A DNA stretch of 64,000 nucleotides from Jeotgalicoccus coquinae (lineage in GTDB: Bacteria > Bacillota > Bacilli > Staphylococcales > Salinicoccaceae), in assembly GCF_014207425.1 (NCBI RefSeq), contig NZ_JACHFF010000001.1, forward strand, positions 888,026 through 952,025, written 5' to 3'. The position numbers were made by a program, and so were the translations under genes. Below are positions 39,685 to 48,738 of the stretch, one piece after another. Position 1 is the stretch's first letter. Every line of letters begins with the position of its first letter. The notes below the pieces were generated by a model. The model had not been told where the DNA came from and did no database searches. It saw only the letters and a list, made by a program, of their open reading frames with translations.

Positions 39685-40998
39685 ATGAGTACAAAACAAG
39701 TCATAATGGTAGGATTCACTTTATTTGCCATGTTCTTCGGAGCAGGCAATTTAATTTTCCCGCCGGCACTCGGATTCGGGAGCGGGGAATACTTCTGGAC
39801 GGCAATGATTGCATTCGTCCTTACAGGTGTAGGTCTTCCGTTACTTGGAGTGATTGTAGGATCAATTTCAAAAGACGGATATAAAGAATCATTAAAAAAT
39901 ATTCACCCGGCATTCGCCGTATTGTTCCTGGTCGCGATTTACTTAACGATCGGACCGTTCTTTGCAATACCGAGAACTGCAACAACTGCTTATGAAATGG
40001 CAATCGTGCCATTCCTAAGTGAAAACACAGGAATCTGGTTACTGATTTTCTCATTAGTATACTTTATCGTTGTCTTATTACTAAGTCTTAAACCAGGTAC
40101 ATTAGTGAACAGTATCGGGCAGGTGTTAACACCATTATTACTTATCGGAATCGTGCTCTTAATCGTCGTGGCAGGTGTTGCTTACTTCAGCAACTCAATC
40201 AACCCGGCATCAGAGACATTCCAGCAGACTTCACCATTTACTATCGGCTTTACTGAAGGATACTTAACGATGGACGCGATTGCAGCAATTGCATTCAGTG
40301 TGCTCGTACTTAACTCAATCAGACAGCTTGGCATTACAAACCGGCGCGACTTGCTTGTCGGCACAATCAAATCTGCACTGCTTGCAGCTGTACTGCTTGG
40401 TGCAATCTACATTTCACTTGGCTGGCTCGCTAACCGCGTAGACCTCGGCGGCGCATTAGTGGATGATCAGAACTTAGGAACATTCCTGCTGACATACATG
40501 AGCAGTGACGTGTTCGGTATTTTCGGACCTATCCTGCTTGGTGTAATTGTCCTCCTTGCATGTCTGACGACAGGTACGGGACTTATCGTATCGGTATCTG
40601 AATACTTCAACAGTATTCTTCCGAAAGTACCATATAAAGTATGGGTAATATTATTCGTGCTGATCTCATTCGGACTTGCAAACCAGGGGCTGGATCAGGT
40701 TATCGCAACGAGTATTCCGATTCTGTCAATCATCTATCCGATTGCAATGACAACAGTGCTGCTGTTAATCGTGACATACTTCGTACCGTCACCGAGACTT
40801 GCACTGCAGATTCCGGTCTACCTTGTAACAGCATTATCAATCCTTTCTGTAGTACACAGAAACGGCTGGCTGGAACTTAACTTCTTAGAGTCACTGCCAT
40901 TATTCAGCTACAGTTTTGAATGGATTCCATTTATGATTGTTGGCTATATTGCGGGATACTTAATCGGTCTTAAGAAACCGAGAGTAGAGTATTCGTAA
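39685..40998 (+). CDS. brnQ: Branched-chain amino acid:cation symporter BrnQ
   Basis: A 437-residue LIVCS-family transporter with 12 predicted membrane helices. MFFGAGNLIFPPALGFGSG at the N-terminus is the family signature. It imports Leu/Ile/Val with Na+ or H+. ATG 39685 is preferred to ATG 39679 because AAGAGG ends at 39676. The same gene lies downstream of odhAB in S. aureus. Confidence 0.95.
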   Translation: MSTKQVIMVGFTLFAMFFGAGNLIFPPALGFGSGEYFWTAMIAFVLTGVGLPLLGVIVGSISKDGYKESLKNIHPAFAVLFLVAIYLTIGPFFAIPRTATTAYEMAIVPFLSENTGIWLLIFSLVYFIVVLLLSLKPGTLVNSIGQVLTPLLLIGIVLLIVVAGVAYFSNSINPASETFQQTSPFTIGFTEGYLTMDAIAAIAFSVLVLNSIRQLGITNRRDLLVGTIKSALLAAVLLGAIYISLGWLANRVDLGGALVDDQNLGTFLLTYMSSDVFGIFGPILLGVIVLLACLTTGTGLIVSVSEYFNSILPKVPYKVWVILFVLISFGLANQGLDQVIATSIPILSIIYPIAMTTVLLLIVTYFVPSPRLALQIPVYLVTALSILSVVHRNGWLELNFLESLPLFSYSFEWIPFMIVGYIAGYLIGLKKPRVEYS

Positions 40999-41014
40999 GA
41001 TAATTAAAAATAAG

Positions 41015-41045
41015 ACCGCTTTCCCTGATGGGAGAGCGGTTTTTA
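41015..41045 (+). terminator. brnQ terminator
   Basis: An 11-bp stem (41015-41025 with 41030-41040) with one mismatched step, a TGAT loop and a T5 run. Confidence 0.9.
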
Positions 41046-41437
41046 TTTGGGTGAAAAATTCGAATGCGGATCCGTGTGATTGCTTGAGCAGGTTCATCTG
41101 CATGAGACACTGTCATGACTACTAAAAATGAAATGCGCAGGCATGAGAGTCAATTGTGACTTTTAAATATCCGCTATTAACTTTATGAAATACCGACATC
41201 TGGTTGAATGCTTTTAATTGACCGCATGAACACTTCACATACGGCTGATAATATCTAATCGGCCGCATCTTTGCCTGTCATCCGGTCGAAAACCCGGATT
41301 CAACCGCATGAGAGCTGTTCATCGGGACGAATAGCTTTTTTCGTCTCATCTAGCGAGTCACATTGGGACAAATATTATTAATCGTCTCAATGAACAGCGG
41401 ACTCTCGTTAAAAACAGCTTATCTCATTCTCTACAAT
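41046..41437. other. Gene-free spacer with nested inverted repeats
   Basis: No ORF with a ribosome site is seen. The right half folds into a branched structure: an outer perfect 9-bp stem GCTGTTCAT (41314-41322) with ATGAACAGC (41390-41398) encloses two inner hairpins, GGGACGAA/TTCGTCTC and ATTGGGAC/GTCTCAAT. The inner GTCTCAT-like arms resemble the inverted repeats at 11.9 kb. It lies between the convergent brnQ and telA transcripts. Confidence 0.6.
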
Positions 41438-41476
41438 TAAAAAATCACCCCTCTGTTATCAGCAGAGGGGTGATTC
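41438..41476 (-). terminator. xpaC-telA terminator
   Basis: A perfect 13-bp stem (41443-41455 with 41463-41475); on the minus strand it is followed by a U-run (A-rich 41437-41444). Confidence 0.92.
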
Positions 41477-41486
41477 AGTATTTCTA

Positions 41487-42677
41487 TCAGTATCTGTGTT
41501 TATCTTTAATTTGCAGTAATCGTTCTTTCAGTTCTTTTTCCATCGTCACAAGCTCTGCTTCAGCCGACTTACGCTTCTGTGTGCCTTCTGACTGGATTCT
41601 GAGCGTTTCTTCGATTGTTGTGACCAAGTTCTCCTGAGTTATCTTAAGCGTCTCAATATCGACGATACCGCGCTCATTTTCGGTCGCAGTTCTTAACGAG
41701 TTCTGTTTCAGCATTTCACTGTTCTTAGTTAAGAGGTCATTCGTCGTATTTGTTACTTCACGCTGGGCTTTTGATGCCGATTCCTGTCGGAGCAGTGTCA
41801 GGGCAATTGCCATCTGGTTTTTCCATAACGGGATACTTGTCAGAATTGAACTTTGAATTTTTTCAGCAAGTGTCTGATTAATATTCTGAATCATGCGAAT
41901 CTGCGGTGCAGACTGCAGTGTAATCTGTCTGGATAATTTAAGATCGTGGACGCGTTTTTCAAGACGGTTGATGTACTGCATCATATCGTTAACGTCCTGC
42001 ACGTCCATCTGGTTGCCTGAAGCATCCGCCTCAGCTTTTAAGCGGGGGAGTGTTTCATTTTCAAGTTCTTCTTTTTTAAGTTCCGCCGCTGCGATATATA
42101 TATTAATTGCATCGAAATAGTCTTTGTTCTGGTTATATAAACCGTCCAGCATATTCACATCTTTAATGAGCACTTCTTTCGCGTGCTCAAGCTGGATTGA
42201 AATACGGTCGACCTGTGATGCGATACTCTGATGCTTTGAAATCATTTCGTTAACAGAGCGTTTGACGCGCCCGAACATACGCTTGAATATGTTGCTCTTT
42301 TCATTCGTCAGTTCTTCCGGATCAATCTCTTTTAATTTCTTCATCAGTTCTTCCAGTGTATCGCCGATAGGGCCGACGTCTTTCGACTGGACTTCACTCA
42401 GCATCTGATGTGAGAATTTCGACATTGCCTGCTGAGCATTCGCACCGTACGTAATCAGTGCGTCGTTATTCAGCGGCTCAATCTTATCTTTAATATCGTG
42501 AATTGATTTTAAATCCGATTCGCTGAACTGATCTTTAAACGTCGTCAGCATTTCGCTCTCTTTCGGTTTTTCTGCCACAGATTCTTCAGGCTGCAGTATT
42601 AAATTATCGTTTGTGTCATCTGCTTCTTTAAACGGATTTTTTAAGAGTTCATCTTTAAGATTTCTATCTTCAGCCAT
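41487..42677 (-). CDS. telA: TelA-like toxic anion resistance protein
   Basis: A 396-residue, largely helical cytoplasmic protein of the TelA/KlaA family (toxic anion resistance). Long coiled-coil stretches occupy the middle, with IYIAAAELKKEELENETLPRL and the TSIPLWKNQMAIALTLLRQ block typical of the family. Homologues are linked to tellurite and cell-envelope antibiotic tolerance, but the molecular activity is not established. ATG 42677 follows GTGAAGGAA and lies inside the xpaC end, so the pair is coupled. Confidence 0.9.
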   Translation of the reverse strand: MAEDRNLKDELLKNPFKEADDTNDNLILQPEESVAEKPKESEMLTTFKDQFSESDLKSIHDIKDKIEPLNNDALITYGANAQQAMSKFSHQMLSEVQSKDVGPIGDTLEELMKKLKEIDPEELTNEKSNIFKRMFGRVKRSVNEMISKHQSIASQVDRISIQLEHAKEVLIKDVNMLDGLYNQNKDYFDAINIYIAAAELKKEELENETLPRLKAEADASGNQMDVQDVNDMMQYINRLEKRVHDLKLSRQITLQSAPQIRMIQNINQTLAEKIQSSILTSIPLWKNQMAIALTLLRQESASKAQREVTNTTNDLLTKNSEMLKQNSLRTATENERGIVDIETLKITQENLVTTIEETLRIQSEGTQKRKSAEAELVTMEKELKERLLQIKDKHRY

Positions 42678-43401
42678 TTCCTTCACCCCGATGTACTTTT
42701 TCTGTTTCTTTTTCTGCATTACGCTTCTTGTTTAAATTCACTTTCTCTTTGCCCAGCTTATTATCAAGCGCTGCCTGGCGCTTTTTCGCACGGGCCGAGT
42801 TCATCTTGATTAAATCTCTTTCGACATTTAAATCCTGATAGCTGCTCTGGTTCATATGAGACAGGTTCGACTGCAGCGTACGTTTCAATTCTAACATTGA
42901 TAAACGCGTCTCGTGGAGCTGAATTCGTTCATCTTTCGATTTACCGGGCATCTTATACAGATACAGATACTTTTCAATCGTGTTGACTGCTGTCTCCAGA
43001 TTCGAATGGAAGAACTGCTGTACGCTGTAAAACTGTCTCGGGTCTTCTTCTACAGATGAAATAATCGTTTTAACGATCCGGTTAATATCAAATATCATCT
43101 TCGCATCTTTTATCGATCTGATATTCATATAGCTGGAACGCAAACGATTCGTATGCTCCTTCGCCTGAGCGAGCTGTTCTTTTATATATTTGTACTCACT
43201 GTTGGTGAGCTGTAATTTCTCTAAATGCTTATTATGTGAAATACGCTGGGCGGGCAGGTAGGATGCGCCAAAACCGCCGATACCGATAATTACGTCTAAA
43301 AACATATGAATATCAAATACATTAGACGATAAAACCCAGGCGGTGAGACCGGCCGGTACAGCAATCACAGAAGCAATGAAATGTGAATAGTTACTCTTCA
43401 T
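42670..43401 (-). CDS. xpaC: XpaC family membrane protein
   Basis: A 243-residue protein with two N-terminal hydrophobic segments (about residues 8-50), then a charged helical domain with repeated basic coiled coils. It matches the XpaC/5-bromo-4-chloroindolyl phosphate hydrolysis family, always paired with telA in Bacilli. AAGGGG precedes the ATG. Its role with TelA is unknown but probably envelope-related. Confidence 0.85.
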   Translation of the reverse strand: MKSNYSHFIASVIAVPAGLTAWVLSSNVFDIHMFLDVIIGIGGFGASYLPAQRISHNKHLEKLQLTNSEYKYIKEQLAQAKEHTNRLRSSYMNIRSIKDAKMIFDINRIVKTIISSVEEDPRQFYSVQQFFHSNLETAVNTIEKYLYLYKMPGKSKDERIQLHETRLSMLELKRTLQSNLSHMNQSSYQDLNVERDLIKMNSARAKKRQAALDNKLGKEKVNLNKKRNAEKETEKVHRGEGNG

Positions 43402-43524
43402 TGTTCAAAACCCCTTAGTCTATATGTGGCTATTTATTATAATTATAAAGCGTTATGCTTGATAATGCTAATTATACGCGTTTATAATAATGAATAATAT
43501 CGGCAAGGGAATGGAGTTTTAAAT

Positions 43525-43821
43525 ATGTATGAAGTCGTAATTGTCAGAGCGGATTATGAAGGCTGGTGGCTCTTTGAGGGCTGGCAGAACGACATTATAA
43601 ACAGGCATCAGTTTAACGATGATGCAGCGCTGATAGAAGGCTACAGTTCCATTATTGAACAGATGAAAGAAAAATATAACAGCTATATCCAGGGAAAATA
43701 TGATTTATACGCATTCTTTAATGCATGCGAAATAGAATTTTGCGAAGACTGCGATGAAGATGTCCAAATATACTATACGCCGATAATGACAAAAAATAAT
43801 GAATTTTATAAAAATGATTAA
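43525..43821 (+). CDS. DUF1033 protein
   Basis: A 98-residue acidic protein starting MYEVVIVRADYEGWWLFEGW, the DUF1033 hallmark, with FFNACEIEFCEDCDEDVQIYY further on. Function unknown. In S. aureus a similar gene lies immediately before the cold-shock gene cspA, as here. AGGGAATGGAG precedes ATG 43525. Confidence 0.85.
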   Translation: MYEVVIVRADYEGWWLFEGWQNDIINRHQFNDDAALIEGYSSIIEQMKEKYNSYIQGKYDLYAFFNACEIEFCEDCDEDVQIYYTPIMTKNNEFYKND

Positions 43822-43859
43822 AATTAATGTAAAACGTCACAAAATTGTTGGAAATTCAG

Positions 43860-43888
43860 TTGCAATATAACTAACTACATTGTATAAT
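43860..43888 (+). promoter_or_regulatory. cspA promoter
   Basis: TTGCAA (43860-43865), 17 bp, TATAAT (43883-43888): a near-consensus sigma-A promoter. It leaves a leader of about 50 nt before cspA, consistent with post-transcriptional cold-shock control. Confidence 0.85.
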
Positions 43889-43946
43889 ATGAATCATCAG
43901 TAAGTTCTTCTTATTGATAATTTACGTCTTTTGGAGGATTTTATTA

Positions 43947-44147
43947 ATGAAACAAGGTACAGTGAAATGGTTTAACGCAGAAAAAGGTTTTGGTTTCATC
44001 GAAATTGAAGGAGAAAACGACGTGTTCGTACACTTCTCAGCAATTAACCAAGAAGGCTACAAGTCACTTGAAGAAGGTCAAGCAGTTGAATTTGAAGTAG
44101 TTGAAGGCGACCGCGGTCCACAAGCTGCAAACGTTGCTAAACTATAA
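43947..44147 (+). CDS. cspA: Cold-shock protein CspA
   Basis: A 66-residue single cold-shock domain that binds single-stranded nucleic acid and melts RNA structure. [20 protein letters not shown] contains RNP1 (KGFGFI) and VFVHFSAI is RNP2. GGAGG precedes ATG 43947. It has its own strong promoter and terminator. S. aureus CspA also modulates virulence regulators; that is family knowledge, not visible here. Confidence 0.97.
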   Translation: MKQGTVKWFNAEKGFGFIEIEGENDVFVHFSAINQEGYKSLEEGQAVEFEVVEGDRGPQAANVAKL

Positions 44148-44183
44148 TTATAAATTGATTCATTAGAATAATTTGTAACTTCT

Positions 44184-44224
44184 AAGCAGGTGCCCGGATT
44201 TATCCGGGTACTTGCTTTTTTTGT
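44184..44224 (+). terminator. cspA terminator
   Basis: A 14-bp stem (44184-44197 with 44204-44217), nearly perfect, with a T-run of at least seven. Confidence 0.95.
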
Positions 44225-44334
44225 TGGCTTGAGTGGGATTTTACGCGTTGTATCTGATGATCTGACCCCGGTTTGTCGTCACGTTTTTGTATTCGGAGTG
44301 TTTTTGGCGGGTTCGAGGACAACCCGGAAGCACC

Positions 44335-44684
44335 GTCGTACTCCAAACACCTTTAAAGTACGACAACGAAGCACTGTCGTACTCCAAACACCTTTAAAGT
44401 ACGACAACGAAACACCGTCGTGTTCCAAGCACCTTTAAAGTACGACAACGTACCACCGTCGTACTCCAAGCACCTTTAAAGTACGACAACGAAACACCGT
44501 CGTATTCCAAGCACCTTTAAAGTACCACAACGAACCACCGTCGTACTCCAAACACCTTTAAAGTACGACAACGAAGCACTGTCGTACTCCAAACACCTTT
44601 AAAGTACGACAACGAAACACCGTCGTACTCCAAGCATCTTTAAAGTACGACACCGAACCACCGTCGTACTCCAAACCTTCTCTT
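44335..44684. repeat. 41-bp hairpin repeat array, left of the NERD gene
   Basis: Units begin at 44335, 44376, 44417, 44458, 44499, 44540, 44581, 44622 and 44663 (eight full units and a truncated ninth), exactly 41 bp apart. Each unit has GTCGTACT, a 14-nt loop (CCAAACACCTTTAA or variant) and AGTACGAC, giving an 8-bp stem, followed by an 11-nt spacer (AACGAAGCACC type). Spacers are near-identical, so this is not CRISPR. A degenerate unit may extend it to about 44270. 44685-44930 is A+T-rich with no gene. Confidence 0.95.
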
Positions 44685-44930
44685 AATATACATAACTTAC
44701 TAAAGCGGTATTATCCGTTCTTATAAACCTTAATTATCTCTCATATTAAATAAGAATAGAATACTTTCCAGCAAATTTAACCAACCATCTATTCCCATTA
44801 TTGACCACACTTTGATAAAAAAACACTCAGTTTTGCTATTTTTGCTTAAACATGAACTTTTTAAAAGGAAATCGCACTTTTAACCTATATATAGAGTAGA
44901 GGGGTTTTTATTTAAAAAGGAGGAATTAAG

Positions 44931-45908
44931 ATGTTTATCAATGAAAGAACCAAGCCACATGACTTACTTTATTACGAGGCGCTTGCAGCGCGAACATCAT
45001 TAACGAAAGTTGAATCCCGTAAATTCAGCACTTATAAAAATGGTTTTGAAGGTGAGCAAATGTATGATCAGCTGTTCGACAGTATCGGTCACGATAATAT
45101 TCTAATTTACAGAGATGTTTTCCTGAGTGTTGATAATTCCGTTACTCAATATGACAGTTTAATTATTAGTGATAAAGGAATTATATCTAATGAAATTAAG
45201 AATTTTACAGGCAGCTGCACTGTTCGTAATGGAAATTGGTTCAGAGGAGATTATCCAATTCCTAATAATGCATTTAGTCAGCTAAACAGAGCAGTGGGGA
45301 AACTTATGGAACTACGCAACACAGCTAAAGCTGATTTTAATGTCTCGGGAAAGCTTGTTTTTCCTAATGATACTTTTATATTTCATTCAGATGATCAGTC
45401 TAATTGGGATAAAATGATTTTACGTTCAGGTTTACGTGACTATTTTCAACAGTTTAACCAGACTGGAATTAAAGCAGGGAATAAAGCACAGTATATTTCA
45501 CGGTTAATTAGTGAGCACATTGTAGAGAATACGTATTTTAACCCTCAAATTGATAAAACTCGCCTGAAATTTGGATTGTACTGTGGTCACTGTGGAAGTT
45601 TTAATCTTAATAAGACAAGATTTCATCTGACCTGTAACAAATGCGGCAGTGTAGAATATAATGAAACTCATCTTCTACGTGCGATGAGTGATTATAAATT
45701 CTTATTCTACAATCAGTCAATGACCCGTAACGATCTTCTGAAATTTATCGATAATGATTTACATCATAAAGTTATCTCAAGAGCGCTTTTAAAACATTGC
45801 TATATTAATAGTAAAGGCAGAAATACTACATATACATTTAAATACTATGATTTTGATGATGCTGTAAGAAAATCTGATGTATATATGAGGTATAAAGACC
45901 ATAATTGA
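44931..45908 (+). CDS. NERD-domain (nuclease-related) protein with C-terminal zinc ribbon
   Basis: A 325-residue protein. Residues about 38-130 carry the NERD fold, related to PD-(D/E)xK nucleases: FEGEQMYDQLFDSI, then TQYDSLIISDKGIISNEIKNF with the Asp and Glu-x-Lys of a possible active site. CGHCG (about 218) and CNKCG (about 235) form a zinc ribbon, followed by a helical C-terminus. AAAGGAGG precedes ATG 44931. The gene is more A+T-rich than its neighbours and is bracketed by two related 41-bp arrays, with no terminator of its own, suggesting an inserted unit between cspA and lysA. No homologous system is known to me. Confidence 0.8.
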   Translation: MFINERTKPHDLLYYEALAARTSLTKVESRKFSTYKNGFEGEQMYDQLFDSIGHDNILIYRDVFLSVDNSVTQYDSLIISDKGIISNEIKNFTGSCTVRNGNWFRGDYPIPNNAFSQLNRAVGKLMELRNTAKADFNVSGKLVFPNDTFIFHSDDQSNWDKMILRSGLRDYFQQFNQTGIKAGNKAQYISRLISEHIVENTYFNPQIDKTRLKFGLYCGHCGSFNLNKTRFHLTCNKCGSVEYNETHLLRAMSDYKFLFYNQSMTRNDLLKFIDNDLHHKVISRALLKHCYINSKGRNTTYTFKYYDFDDAVRKSDVYMRYKDHN

Positions 45909-45934
45909 TGTGTTTAGTTCTATTTAGTCACGAA

Positions 45935-46275
45935 GGAGTACTGCAAGGCATGCTAAGGTACGACACGGAAACACCGTCGTATTCCAAAGCTGCTTAAAGT
46001 ACGACAAGAAAACACCGTCGTATCCCAAAGCTGCTTAAAGTACGACACGGAAACACCGTCGTATTCCAAAGCTCCTTAAAGTACGACATGGAAACACCGT
46101 CGTATCCCAAAGCTGCTTAAAGTACGACACGGAAACACCGTCGTATCCCAGAGCTCCTTAAAGTACGACAAGAAAACACCGTCGTATTCCAGAGCTGCTT
46201 AAAGTACGACAAGGAAACACCGTCGTATCCCAAAGCTGCTTAAAGTACGACAACGAAGCACCGTCGTACCCCAAC
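45935..46275. repeat. 41-bp hairpin repeat array, right of the NERD gene
   Basis: Units start at 45935 (degenerate), 45976, 46017, 46058, 46099, 46140, 46181, 46222 and 46263 (truncated). Each has GTCGTAt/c, a loop (TCCAAAGCTGCTTAA type) and GTACGAC, then an 11-nt spacer (ACGGAAACACC type). Period, orientation, stem and spacer pattern match the array at 44.3 kb, but the loop sequence differs, so each array has been homogenised separately. Confidence 0.95.
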
Positions 46276-46323
46276 CCGCTCGTTGAGTTATTCATTAAGC
46301 AGACCAAACAGCGTTTCAAACAA

Positions 46324-46358
46324 GAAAAAACCTCACCCGGAATCACTCCCGGGCGAGG
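46324..46358 (-). terminator. Lysine operon terminator
   Basis: On the minus strand CCTCGCCCGG pairs with CCGGGTGAGG (with small mismatches) and runs into U6, just after the lysA stop. Confidence 0.9.
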
Positions 46359-46363
46359 ATAGT

Positions 46364-47659
46364 TTATCTTACATCGTTTTCGATTAATTGTTCCAGCGTC
46401 TGGCGTTTAATGACCTGACGCACGCCGTTTTCACAAGCAAACACGACTGCGGGCTTACGCATCTGGTTGTAGTTGGATGCCATGGAGTAGTGGTATGCAC
46501 CGGTTGTCTTCACTGCAAGCAGATCGCCGCGCTTTATATCGGCCGGGAGGTTTTTATCTTTTCCGATAATATCTCCGGATTCACACAGCTTACCAACGAC
46601 GTGTGATGAAACTTCTTTAGAAGATGAAGAGCTCCGGACCACGGGAATTACCTCATACTCAGCGCCGTATAAAGGTGTACGAATGTGATCGCTCATGCCG
46701 CCGTCCACAGATACGTATCTGGCCACGCCCGGGATGTCCTTTACAGTTCCGACCTCATACACGGTAACTGCTGCTTCGGCGGCAATCGAACGGCCGGGCT
46801 CAATCATGACATGGGGAATTTCCCGTCCGGCACCATTCCGGGATTTGGCAACAACGTCTTTCAGATGTCCGATGATCGCATCAAATCCTTCTTCGATCGG
46901 GAATCGCACATCGTCCTCAGTATATCTGACGCCGTAGCCTCCGCCCATATTAAGTATTTCAATATCAATATTATGCTCATCGAGCCATGCGTACACGTTC
47001 GTAATTGCGTTAATGAACGGTGTGCTGTCATCGAGCTGAGAACCTAAATGATAGTGAATCCCTTTAAAATCAAGCTTCCCGCAGTTATTAATATTATCAA
47101 TCGCGAGTTTAGCTGCACCGTTCGAAAGTGACAGACCAAACTTGCTGTCTTCCTGTCCGGTGGAAATATAATCATGTGTGTTCACTTCAACACTCGGATT
47201 AATCCGAATGAGCACGTTAACACGATCTCCATCATCCAAACCTGACGCAAGCCCGTTAATTAATTCAATCTCATCGAGTCCGTCGAGGATAAAGAAACGG
47301 ACGCCGTGCGCCAGTGCATATTCAATCTCTTCCGGCGTTTTGTTATTGCCGTGGAAATGAACGTCCTGAACCGGGAATCCGGCAGCAAGTGCAGTATAAA
47401 GTTCACCGACAGATACTACATCGAGTTCCATGTTCTCTGCTTCGAGCAGTTTTATCATCTGGACGCTGCTGAACGCTTTCGACGCATACGACACGGAGTA
47501 GGGAATGTTATGACTATTTAATACGCTGTGGTATTTCCGCATCATGCCGGTCATGTACGTTTCGTCGTAAATGATGACCGGTGTGCCGTATTCCGCCGCA
47601 ATATCACTGATTTTATGTCCTCTGATTGATAGTTCTCCTGCTGAATAATTAAACGTCAT
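46364..47659 (-). CDS. lysA: Diaminopimelate decarboxylase
   Basis: Makes L-lysine from meso-DAP. The 431-residue fold-III PLP enzyme has the Schiff-base Lys61 in YASKAF, HGNNKTPEE, GGGYGVRY, EPGRSI and the C-terminal CESGDIIGKD and YHYSMASNYN substrate motifs. It is the last gene of the operon and overlaps alr by 11 bp. GGGGAGAG precedes the ATG. Confidence 0.96.
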   Translation of the reverse strand: MTFNYSAGELSIRGHKISDIAAEYGTPVIIYDETYMTGMMRKYHSVLNSHNIPYSVSYASKAFSSVQMIKLLEAENMELDVVSVGELYTALAAGFPVQDVHFHGNNKTPEEIEYALAHGVRFFILDGLDEIELINGLASGLDDGDRVNVLIRINPSVEVNTHDYISTGQEDSKFGLSLSNGAAKLAIDNINNCGKLDFKGIHYHLGSQLDDSTPFINAITNVYAWLDEHNIDIEILNMGGGYGVRYTEDDVRFPIEEGFDAIIGHLKDVVAKSRNGAGREIPHVMIEPGRSIAAEAAVTVYEVGTVKDIPGVARYVSVDGGMSDHIRTPLYGAEYEVIPVVRSSSSSKEVSSHVVGKLCESGDIIGKDKNLPADIKRGDLLAVKTTGAYHYSMASNYNQMRKPAVVFACENGVRQVIKRQTLEQLIENDVR

Positions 47660-48719
47660 AAATAATTTCTCTCCCCAATGATTGATAATTTAATGCACCG
47701 AGCTGTTCTGAATTGGCGCCGACTCCGAGTTCTGTGTATTTGTCGATACGGAGTCTGCTGTTGTACAGATAAACATCCATATCAGCTGTCACTTCGTCAT
47801 CAACCAGCACCGCCATGTGACTCATCATCAGTGCGGCAATCGGATACGTTCTGCCGCCGATTTCACATTCGAAACCTGCGCGTGCACGGAGTACGCCGTC
47901 GCCGTAGCCGATATCAACAATCGCAACTTTACAGTCGGAATCTGCTTTAAAGGCTGCACCGTAACCGAGCGTCATCCCCGCAGTTAAGCTTCTGAACTGA
48001 ATAATGGGTGCAGACAGCACCGCCGGCTGAATGAAATCTCTATCATCCAGATCCGCATACGGTTTAGAACCGTAAAGCCCGATACCTAAACGTACATGTG
48101 AGTGGCCGTTAAACAGACCGTCCCTCACATAACTCGCGCTGTTCTGTGCGTGGATTACCGAAGGTTCCACACCGAGTGTCTTTACGTCTTTAACAAACTG
48201 CAGCCAGTTTGCGCGTTCAGTTTCATAAATGCCGTCAAACTCATCAGAGTAGCCGAAGTGTGTCCACAGTCCTTTAAAATTCAGTTCAATACCGGACTGC
48301 TTCATATCTTCCAGAATATACTTAAGTTCAGTAATATCAGCCAGTCCCGACCGGTTGAACAGCCCTGCATATTCAAGATGAATATTAAGTCCCTGGAGTT
48401 CTTCTTTATATGTATCGTAATAGCCCGGGGAGGGCAGAGTGATATCTAGATTAAACATGCGGGCACGTTTAAAGTCAGTCGTCGGATTCATTAACATAAT
48501 ATCGGCGCTGTCCCCGCACATCTGCCGTATTTTAACAGCATCATCGACAGACGTCGTCGCAAATGCGCGGATGCCTGAAATCGCAAAGGCCTTCACAGCG
48601 AACTCAAGTCCGTAGTTGTACGCGTTATTTTTAACGACCGCAATCGTCTGACCCGGCAATTGGAACTGCTTCGCCTGTTTTATAAACTGCGCCTCATCGA
48701 TCTGAAATATACCGCCCAT
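47649..48719 (-). CDS. alr2: Alanine racemase family protein (Alr2 of the lysine operon)
   Basis: A 356-residue fold-III PLP protein with AVVKNNAYNYG (Schiff-base Lys30) and the C-terminal ALMMSHMAVLVDDEV region of alanine racemases. S. aureus has the same second racemase-like gene at this place in the dap operon. Activity may be D-Ala formation for the wall, or another substrate. GGGGAGA precedes the ATG. Confidence 0.88.
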   Translation of the reverse strand: MGGIFQIDEAQFIKQAKQFQLPGQTIAVVKNNAYNYGLEFAVKAFAISGIRAFATTSVDDAVKIRQMCGDSADIMLMNPTTDFKRARMFNLDITLPSPGYYDTYKEELQGLNIHLEYAGLFNRSGLADITELKYILEDMKQSGIELNFKGLWTHFGYSDEFDGIYETERANWLQFVKDVKTLGVEPSVIHAQNSASYVRDGLFNGHSHVRLGIGLYGSKPYADLDDRDFIQPAVLSAPIIQFRSLTAGMTLGYGAAFKADSDCKVAIVDIGYGDGVLRARAGFECEIGGRTYPIAALMMSHMAVLVDDEVTADMDVYLYNSRLRIDKYTELGVGANSEQLGALNYQSLGREIIYDV

Positions 48720-48738
48720 TTAAAAAATCTCCCCGCTA

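Noticed and set aside
44190..44438. ORF of 82 codons running from the cspA terminator into the 41-bp array
   Set aside because: It starts inside the terminator hairpin, has no ribosome site and consists of translated repeat.
44335..46275. CRISPR array with NERD protein as a Cas-like nuclease
   Set aside because: The spacers are only 11 bp and almost identical, the whole 41-bp unit is repeated, and no cas gene is present.
45909..46275. Insertion sequence or transposon around the NERD gene
   Set aside because: No transposase, no terminal inverted repeats and no target-site duplication are seen; only the direct arrays flank it.
46158..46346. Minus-strand ORF of 62 codons in the right 41-bp array
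   Set aside because: No ribosome site, overlaps the lysA terminator and is mostly repeat.
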